Origin: Prochlorococcus sp. AG-409-J16
Lineage (GTDB): Bacteria > Cyanobacteriota > Cyanobacteriia > PCC-6307 > Cyanobiaceae
Assembly: GCA_003215655.1 (NCBI GenBank)
Contig: QCKB01000001.1
Location: forward strand, 310,001 to 374,000
Direction: 5' to 3'
Length of the DNA stretch: 64,000 nucleotides
Part shown: positions 58,648-64,000 of the stretch, one piece after another
Layout of the letters: the number at the start of each line of letters is the position of its first letter
Position numbering within the stretch: position 1 is the stretch's first letter
Translations under genes and position numbers: made by a program
The notes under the pieces: model-generated
Databases searched by the model: none
What the model was told of the DNA's origin: nothing
The model's input: the letters and a program-made list of their open reading frames with translations, nothing else

Positions 58648-61239
58648 ATGCAACCAACAGCTGAACAATTTACAGAGCAGGCCTGGGCCATGATTGTTTC
58701 AGCACAAAAACTAGCTCGTGAAAAAAAACACCAACAATTAGAAACTGAGCATCTTCTTATATCTCTGATCAAACAAGAAGGTTTAACCAAGACCATTCTT
58801 GAAAAAGCAAATATTTCTTCTAAAAAAATACTTTATAAGGCCGAAGAATATCTAAAAAAACAACCATTGATGCAATCAACCCCAGAGTCAATATATGTAG
58901 GGAAGGCATTAAGCGAATCACTTAAAAGTTCTAATGAATACAAACAATCATTTGGTGATGCTTTTATTTCAGTTGAACATTTAATTCTCGGTCTTGCCGA
59001 AGATAATCGATGTTGCCGTGATATTTTCAATCAAGTTAATTTAACAAAGGAAGTTCTTAAAGAGGCTATAACTTCAATTAGAGGAGAGCAAAAAGTAATG
59101 ACTCAAAACCCAGAGTCAACTTATGAGTCCCTAGAAAAATATGGTCGTGATCTTACAAATGCAGCCAGAGAAGGCAAACTTGATCCAGTCATCGGAAGAG
59201 ATGACGAGATCAGACGTACAATCCAGATTTTAAGCAGAAGAACAAAGAACAATCCTGTTTTAATTGGAGAACCTGGAGTAGGAAAAACTGCAATCGTTGA
59301 AGGCTTAGCCCAGAGGATTGTTAACGGAGACGTACCAAAAGCTCTTCAGGATAGAAAGTTAATCGGTCTTGACATGGGAGCGTTAATTGCAGGAGCCAAA
59401 TATCGCGGTGAATTCGAGGAACGCCTTAAAGCTGTTCTAAAAGAAGTAACAAGTTCTGAAGGCCAGATTGTCCTTTTCATTGATGAAATTCATACCGTTG
59501 TGGGCGCTGGAGCCAATGGTGGAGCGATGGATGCCAGCAATCTTCTTAAGCCAATGCTCGCAAGAGGTGAGCTCCGCTGTATAGGTGCCACAACACTCAA
59601 AGAACACAGACTTTATATAGAGAAAGACCCTGCTCTAGAACGAAGATTTCAACAAGTAAAAGTCGACCAACCAAATGTAGAAGACACAATATCAATCTTA
59701 CGTGGCCTAAAAGAAAGATATGAAGTCCATCATGGCGTACGAATTTCTGACAATGCATTAGTAGCTGCAGCAATGCTTAGTGACAGATATATCTCGGAAC
59801 GATTTCTCCCTGACAAAGCGATTGACCTTATTGATGAGTCTGCAGCAAGACTAAAAATGGAAATCACATCCAAGCCAGAAGAAATCGACGAAATAGATAG
59901 AAAGATCCTGCAAATAGAAATGGAGAAGCTTTCATTGGCTAGAGAATCTGATTTAGCAAGCAAAGAGCGACTTGAAGCTTTAGAAAAAGAGCTAGTTTTA
60001 TTAGCAGAGCATCAAAACTCACTTAATAAGCAATGGGAGAAAGAAAAACATTCAATCGATGAGGTCTCCTCCATCAAAGAAGAGATCGAGAAAGTTCAAA
60101 TATATATAGACCAGGCGAAGAGAAACTACGACCTAAACAAAGCAGCAGAACTAGAATATGGGACTTTATGTACATTGCAAACTAAGCTTTCAGCAAAAGA
60201 GCTTAACCTTGAAGATGAGACTCATAACAGAGATAAGTCATTACTTAGAGAAGAAGTAACTGAAGAAGATATTGCGGAAGTAATCGCAAAATGGACTGGA
60301 ATTCCTCTTTCGAGGCTAGTTCAATCCGAACGAGACAAACTTCTTGGACTTGAAAAAGAGCTCCACCAAAGAGTCATAGGGCAACAAAAAGCTGTTCGTG
60401 CTGTAGCCGATGCGATCCAAAGATCTCGAGCAGGGATGAGCGACCCTAATCGTCCTATTTCGAGTTTTCTTTTCCTTGGGCCTACAGGTGTCGGAAAAAC
60501 GGAGCTTTCGAAAGCGCTTGCCGAGAGCCTTTTTGACAGAGAAAACGCCATGGTCAGAATTGACATGTCGGAGTATATGGAAAAGCATTCAGTAAGTCGT
60601 CTAATCGGGGCGCCCCCAGGCTATGTAGGGTATGAAGCGGGAGGACAATTAACCGAGGCAGTCAGGAGATGTCCTTATACAGTTATTCTTTTTGATGAAA
60701 TAGAAAAAGCACACCCTGATGTTTTTAATACCCTCCTACAGATTCTTGACGAAGGACACCTTACTGATGGTCAAGGAAGGGTGGTTGATTTCAAGAATTC
60801 GATTGTTATCCTCACAAGTAATATTGGAAGTCAATCAATAATTGAATTAGCCGGAGAGGAGAAAAACCAAGAAAAAATAGAACAAATAGTGGCGGAGTGT
60901 TTGAAAAAACATTTTAGGCCAGAGTTCATCAATAGACTTGATGAGTCGATTATCTTCCACAGTCTATGTTTAGATGAGCTCCGTCACATTGTGGGCCTGC
61001 AAGTGAATCGAATACGTGAAAGACTTTTAGAGCGGAAGATCCATTTAGATATAAGTAAAGAAGCAGAAGAATGGATTGCAAGTATTGGTTTTGACCCGGT
61101 TTATGGTGCCAGACCTCTAAAAAGGGCATTACAACGAGAGTTAGAGACTCCTATTGCCAAGGAGATTCTTTCAGGAAAGTTTTCAGCAGGGTCAACTATC
61201 AATGTAATAGTTAAATGTGACCAACTCCAATTTAGCTAA
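58648..61239 (+). CDS. clpB: ClpB disaggregase
   Basis: ATP-dependent chaperone that pulls apart aggregated proteins with DnaK. Its 863 residues are in the standard order: N-terminal Clp repeat domain (about 1-145), first AAA module with Walker A GEPGVGKT and Walker B VLFIDEIH, a coiled-coil middle domain (about 410-525, rich in Glu/Lys/Leu), second AAA module with GPTGVGKTE and [16 protein letters not shown], and a small C-terminal domain. No CIRCE operator is seen upstream. It nearly abuts the convergent hupE gene. Confidence 0.97.
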   Translation: MQPTAEQFTEQAWAMIVSAQKLAREKKHQQLETEHLLISLIKQEGLTKTILEKANISSKKILYKAEEYLKKQPLMQSTPESIYVGKALSESLKSSNEYKQSFGDAFISVEHLILGLAEDNRCCRDIFNQVNLTKEVLKEAITSIRGEQKVMTQNPESTYESLEKYGRDLTNAAREGKLDPVIGRDDEIRRTIQILSRRTKNNPVLIGEPGVGKTAIVEGLAQRIVNGDVPKALQDRKLIGLDMGALIAGAKYRGEFEERLKAVLKEVTSSEGQIVLFIDEIHTVVGAGANGGAMDASNLLKPMLARGELRCIGATTLKEHRLYIEKDPALERRFQQVKVDQPNVEDTISILRGLKERYEVHHGVRISDNALVAAAMLSDRYISERFLPDKAIDLIDESAARLKMEITSKPEEIDEIDRKILQIEMEKLSLARESDLASKERLEALEKELVLLAEHQNSLNKQWEKEKHSIDEVSSIKEEIEKVQIYIDQAKRNYDLNKAAELEYGTLCTLQTKLSAKELNLEDETHNRDKSLLREEVTEEDIAEVIAKWTGIPLSRLVQSERDKLLGLEKELHQRVIGQQKAVRAVADAIQRSRAGMSDPNRPISSFLFLGPTGVGKTELSKALAESLFDRENAMVRIDMSEYMEKHSVSRLIGAPPGYVGYEAGGQLTEAVRRCPYTVILFDEIEKAHPDVFNTLLQILDEGHLTDGQGRVVDFKNSIVILTSNIGSQSIIELAGEEKNQEKIEQIVAECLKKHFRPEFINRLDESIIFHSLCLDELRHIVGLQVNRIRERLLERKIHLDISKEAEEWIASIGFDPVYGARPLKRALQRELETPIAKEILSGKFSAGSTINVIVKCDQLQFS

Positions 61240-61242
61240 ATA

Positions 61243-61836
61243 TTAGACAAATAAAGCCCCATATGTAATTGTAAGTCCTATCAGTGTTAAAGCGATTGTT
61301 ATCTGCTTCTTATAGGCTAGAAAATTTTTAACAAACACAATTCCACCTGATATCAATAGGCTTTGAATCAAGGTTAATCCTAAAATATATGAAATCAAGG
61401 GAGTGGGTTCTGAACCCACAATAACCTCTGCAAGTACAAATCCATGAATAGCTATTAATGGGAGTATCACGACTGGTCTTAGATATCCAGCCACTACAGC
61501 CGCAGATGCAACCAAGCTAAGTCCAATACACGCTTCTAATCCAGAAAAAGAAGGCAAAAAGAATGCCATTGTTGAACCAAAAAGTCCAAACAAGATCAGG
61601 ACCGGTATCCAACGAAGAGAAAAGAATCCGGACAAGCCAATAGAAAATAAAAACAACAGATGATCGATGCCGATAATTGGATGAGCTAAACCACTAAGAA
61701 GGCCCTGAAGCATGGAATCAGTCCCAGTCTCGAAGGGATGATGTGCTCTTACAGGTGAAAATAGGAAACCTAAAATTAAAGGTATGGTAACTAAGAAGAA
61801 AATATTTCTTCTTAGTAGCTTTTGGTGTTCGCGCAT
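61243..61836 (-). CDS. hupE: HupE/UreJ-family nickel or cobalt permease
   Basis: A 197-residue membrane protein with a signal-like N-terminus and about six hydrophobic segments. The family motif HPIIGIDHLLFL carries the His and Asp-His residues that bind the metal ion. HupE/UreJ proteins take up nickel or cobalt. No hydrogenase, urease or NiSOD gene is in the window, so the client enzyme cannot be named; Ni-superoxide dismutase and urease are common in this group. It ends three bases past the clpB stop and no metal-responsive riboswitch is visible upstream. Confidence 0.87.
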   Translation of the reverse strand: MREHQKLLRRNIFFLVTIPLILGFLFSPVRAHHPFETGTDSMLQGLLSGLAHPIIGIDHLLFLFSIGLSGFFSLRWIPVLILFGLFGSTMAFFLPSFSGLEACIGLSLVASAAVVAGYLRPVVILPLIAIHGFVLAEVIVGSEPTPLISYILGLTLIQSLLISGGIVFVKNFLAYKKQITIALTLIGLTITYGALFV

Positions 61837-61993
61837 ACTGTTTCTGATTGCAGGATAATAATAGTTGGAATCTCTTGTGGGTGATAGGTTTTGCCAGACA
61901 AGCTCTAAATCTCAAAGCGAAATAAGCTTTTAATCAAAGTTCTCCTTTGCTTCGAAGGGAATATATCCTCATAAATCTACTTCCCCCTGGGTT

Positions 61994-62482
61994 CTATCTC
62001 CACTCATTTAAGCCAGATTCAAACCAAGTCGGTATTTTTTCAAACCAAGCTGCATTGATGTCATTCTCTCGTGCCTCTACCCTCCAACAACAAGTTCTGC
62101 CACAATCCCTATCTAACAAAAAATCATTCGCCCAACCCCATACCAACTCACCACTAGCCTCCATACCTACATTCTCCATTACCCGAAGATCCAAAGCTCC
62201 CAAGCCATGTAGTCTCTGCCATTCAGGGAGAAGAGGATCATCTTCATTAACAAGGAATGTGTGGTCAAAATGACCTCTAAGCTTTTCCTCAAAACTACGC
62301 AAGCTCGAGAAATCGACGACAAAACCGTATTCATCTCGCTCATGAGCAGTAAACCAAAAAGTAAAGCTTCGGTTATAGCCATGCACAAACTTGCATTTTC
62401 CTGGGTGACTCCATTGCCTATGTGTGCAGGGATACCCACCAAAACGCTTGCTACAGGTATAACGAAAGGATGGGATAGACAT
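61994..62482 (-). CDS. QueD-like 6-carboxy/pyruvoyl-tetrahydropterin synthase homologue
   Basis: A 162-residue protein of the PTPS/QueD fold. The N-terminal CSKRFGGYPCTHRQW, then GKCKFVHGYN (the catalytic Cys, and the place of the usual HGHN zinc motif, here HGYN), the FSSLR...FDHTFLV block with its Asp-His, and the C-terminal VEAREND acidic residue are all visible. The second zinc His is replaced by Tyr, so zinc binding may differ. I chose the ATG at 62482, which has a good ribosome binding site (AGAGGA, seven bases upstream). The longer frame to 62524 does not fit. Queuosine or pterin metabolism is the best guess. Confidence 0.8.
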   Translation of the reverse strand: MSIPSFRYTCSKRFGGYPCTHRQWSHPGKCKFVHGYNRSFTFWFTAHERDEYGFVVDFSSLRSFEEKLRGHFDHTFLVNEDDPLLPEWQRLHGLGALDLRVMENVGMEASGELVWGWANDFLLDRDCGRTCCWRVEARENDINAAWFEKIPTWFESGLNEWR

Positions 62483-62545
62483 CAAAAATCCTCTTAACGT
62501 ATCTAAAGGGAATTCAAAGACCAAGTCTTATTTTTCAAGGGCAAA

Positions 62546-63220
62546 ATGCAACTCCTTAATCAAAACTTCATTGATAACCTCCGCTTTAATAAAGACGGGC
62601 TAATACCTGCCATATCACAAGACTGGCTCGATGGTGCCGTACTAATGCTGGCTTGGATGAATCGACTTGCAATTGAAAAGACTATCAAAACTGGAGAAGT
62701 TCACTTTTGGAGTCGTTCAAGAAAGGAACTCTGGCATAAAGGAGCTACTAGCGGCCATACTCAAATTCTCAAAGAATTCCGTTATGACTGTGATGCTGAT
62801 GTAATTCTGCTAAGTGTCCAGCAAACTGGAAACATTGCTTGTCATACAGGCGCAAGAAGTTGTTTCTTTGAACAAATTGATCAAGACAAAAAAGATGATC
62901 CTCTGATAAAAGAGCCCCCAACTGATTCCTGTAGCGAACTTTCCAGAATTATCAATATGAGAAAGGAAGTTCCTCAGAAGAATAGTTATACCAACCACTT
63001 GTTAGATAATGGGGACAATTTAATACTTAAAAAAATTGGCGAAGAATCAACTGAATTTGTAATGGCCTGCAAAGATAAAGACGCGAATGCAATTGCCAAT
63101 GAAGCAGCGGATATAATTTTCCATTTGCAAGTTGCTTTAGCCCATAACTCAGTTAACTGGAAAGATGTTCTTAAGATATTAAAAGAACGCCAAAACGCAC
63201 CTAGGCGATTTAAACCCTAA
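62546..63220 (+). CDS. hisIE: Bifunctional phosphoribosyl-AMP cyclohydrolase / phosphoribosyl-ATP pyrophosphatase
   Basis: Catalyses steps 2 and 3 of histidine synthesis. The HisI domain is at residues about 1-110, with the metal-binding [10 protein letters not shown] and the two cysteines in [10 protein letters not shown]. The HisE domain (about 130-224) has the [14 protein letters not shown] and [10 protein letters not shown] acidic motifs that bind magnesium. The fused order and the 224-residue length are usual in cyanobacteria. It is divergent from the QueD-like gene (about 60 bases between starts). Confidence 0.96.
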   Translation: MQLLNQNFIDNLRFNKDGLIPAISQDWLDGAVLMLAWMNRLAIEKTIKTGEVHFWSRSRKELWHKGATSGHTQILKEFRYDCDADVILLSVQQTGNIACHTGARSCFFEQIDQDKKDDPLIKEPPTDSCSELSRIINMRKEVPQKNSYTNHLLDNGDNLILKKIGEESTEFVMACKDKDANAIANEAADIIFHLQVALAHNSVNWKDVLKILKERQNAPRRFKP

Positions 63221-63331
63221 TTTTTCGATTACAAAGTCAAGCAATATTAATTGCATAAAGCTAGCAATCAATTCATGCCGTTGTTATTTAAATTTTAGAT
63301 AAGTTGTGCTACTACTAACTTCAAAAGCCAA

Positions 63332-63802
63332 TCACGATCCACCGAGACCAATCCCACGTGCCATACAAGTAGCAAGCAGTGGAATTGCGGCAAATCCAGC
63401 TATTTCAAAATTAAGAATCCAACCCAAGCGAACAACTAATCCCTTTGGGACTAAAGGTAGTTCCCCCTTTCGTAGTGGTATCACCCAAAGTATGTAAGTA
63501 ATTGTTGGGTAAAGAGATAATGCACCTACAAATACAAACAGACCTACTTTCAACCAAAACAAGGGATTTGCAGTATAAAAGTCACTACCTTGCCCAAAAT
63601 ACAAGACTCGTAAAATCCCACTTGTTAAAAGAGCTAAGCCAGCAATTCCATAAAAAACGTCAGTAATTACCATTGCTATCGCCTCACCTCTATTTGGATT
63701 TTCCCTCAAAAGCCTTCTCTCTAAGACCAGGGCGGCGAAGCAAACCATGAAGCTTAGATAATGAATGTAGCCAACAAAAGCATTGTTAAAAGCCTGAGGC
63801 AT
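63332..63802 (-). CDS. DUF2214 family membrane protein
   Basis: A 156-residue protein with about four hydrophobic segments (near residues 8-24, 42-62, 82-102 and 128-147) and conserved-looking YIHYLSFMVCFAALVLERRLL. It matches the bacterial DUF2214 family of unknown function. It is convergent with hisIE, separated by about 110 bases. No terminator was seen in that gap. Confidence 0.8.
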   Translation of the reverse strand: MPQAFNNAFVGYIHYLSFMVCFAALVLERRLLRENPNRGEAIAMVITDVFYGIAGLALLTSGILRVLYFGQGSDFYTANPLFWLKVGLFVFVGALSLYPTITYILWVIPLRKGELPLVPKGLVVRLGWILNFEIAGFAAIPLLATCMARGIGLGGS

Positions 63803-63994
63803 AAAAAGAGACTCCCAAAATGTATTGGGCAGGATGATTTCCTAAAACAATAGCGACATGACGCACCAAGAATAGGCATCCCAATAAGTCCTAAACAATC
63901 ATCAACAACAAGGCTTGTCAGTGCTTCCTAAAGAAACTATTCAATAGGGAATAAATAATTAATTCCGAACACTTCCTTACAGAGGAAGAATGTA

Positions 63995-64000
63995 ATGGCT
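63995..64000 (+). CDS. Possible start of a gene cut off by the window end
   Basis: An AGAGGA ribosome-binding-like site (63981-63986) lies eight bases before an ATG at 63995, and only two codons are visible before the window ends. This spacing is good, so a plus-strand gene may begin here. Nothing can be said of its product. Confidence 0.3.

Noticed and set aside
61837-61993. A cobalamin or NiCo riboswitch upstream of hupE
   Set aside because: No cobalamin-box or NiCo-type motif could be found in the 157-base gap on the minus strand.

Overview
The window reads as a contiguous chromosomal piece of a marine picocyanobacterium, most likely a low-light Prochlorococcus. This is inferred from low GC, very tight gene packing, plastocyanin (petE), ndhD, Ycf51, DUF1350, DUF3288, DUF760, DUF1824 and DUF2214 proteins, the menB/menD phylloquinone pair, a solanesyl diphosphate synthase of the plastoquinone type, and a Mn-type ABC transporter. 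About 60 protein genes and one tRNA-Pro are visible. I see no insertion sequence, integrase, CRISPR array, rRNA or replication origin.

Layout. Bases 1-5100 hold a terminator, a DUF3288 gene, an exporter-type ABC half-transporter, msrA, a small membrane protein, tRNA-Pro(GGG), a small basic protein and a DnaQ-like exonuclease. Bases 5100-9070 hold a bcp/DUF1350 pair converging on acs, then a HAD phosphatase. Bases 9075-13559 are a tight minus-strand operon, comB - nitrilase - amiC - murI - sds. Bases 13665-18959 run plus: ubiD, aroA, an MnmC-like methyltransferase, glmU. Bases 18950-24716 run minus: murF, glgA, menB, menD. lepB and a DUF760 gene run plus to 25795. Bases 25785-31274 run minus: DUF4336, mntB, mntA, mntC, DUF697.

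A 585-base gene-poor stretch (31275-31859) precedes a plus-strand run: an RGG-rich protein coupled to trpS, a GH104-like lysozyme, thrS, DUF1824, glk, thrB, ndhD and an M3 oligopeptidase (to 42922). Bases 42900-50179 run minus: tamB - a degenerate ROK protein - proA - folB - an alpha/beta hydrolase. Bases 50245-58516 run plus: ycf51, DUF4332, a small secreted protein, a CocE-like hydrolase, glgB, hemE, an epimerase, petE (with a strong terminator) and a stand-alone Nif11 protein. The right end holds clpB, hupE, a QueD-like gene, hisIE and DUF2214.

Functional themes. Photosynthetic quinones (sds, ubiD, menB, menD) and photosynthetic electron carriers or complexes (petE, ndhD, with hemE for tetrapyrroles) recur. 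So do cell wall synthesis and turnover (murI, amiC, murF, glmU, GH104), glycogen (glgA, glgB, glk), amino acids (aroA, thrB, proA, hisIE), translation (trpS, thrS, tRNA-Pro) and metal uptake (mntABC, hupE). Most of this is ordinary core genome and I found no clear new multi-gene system. The most unusual items are the ROK protein that has lost its catalytic and phosphate-binding motifs, the QueD homologue with an altered zinc-binding motif, the ABC half-transporter with Asp for the catalytic Glu, the chromosomal phage-type lysozyme, the isolated Nif11 protein, the menD gene without a convincing canonical start, and the lysine-rich stop-free frame without a start codon in the largest gene gap.
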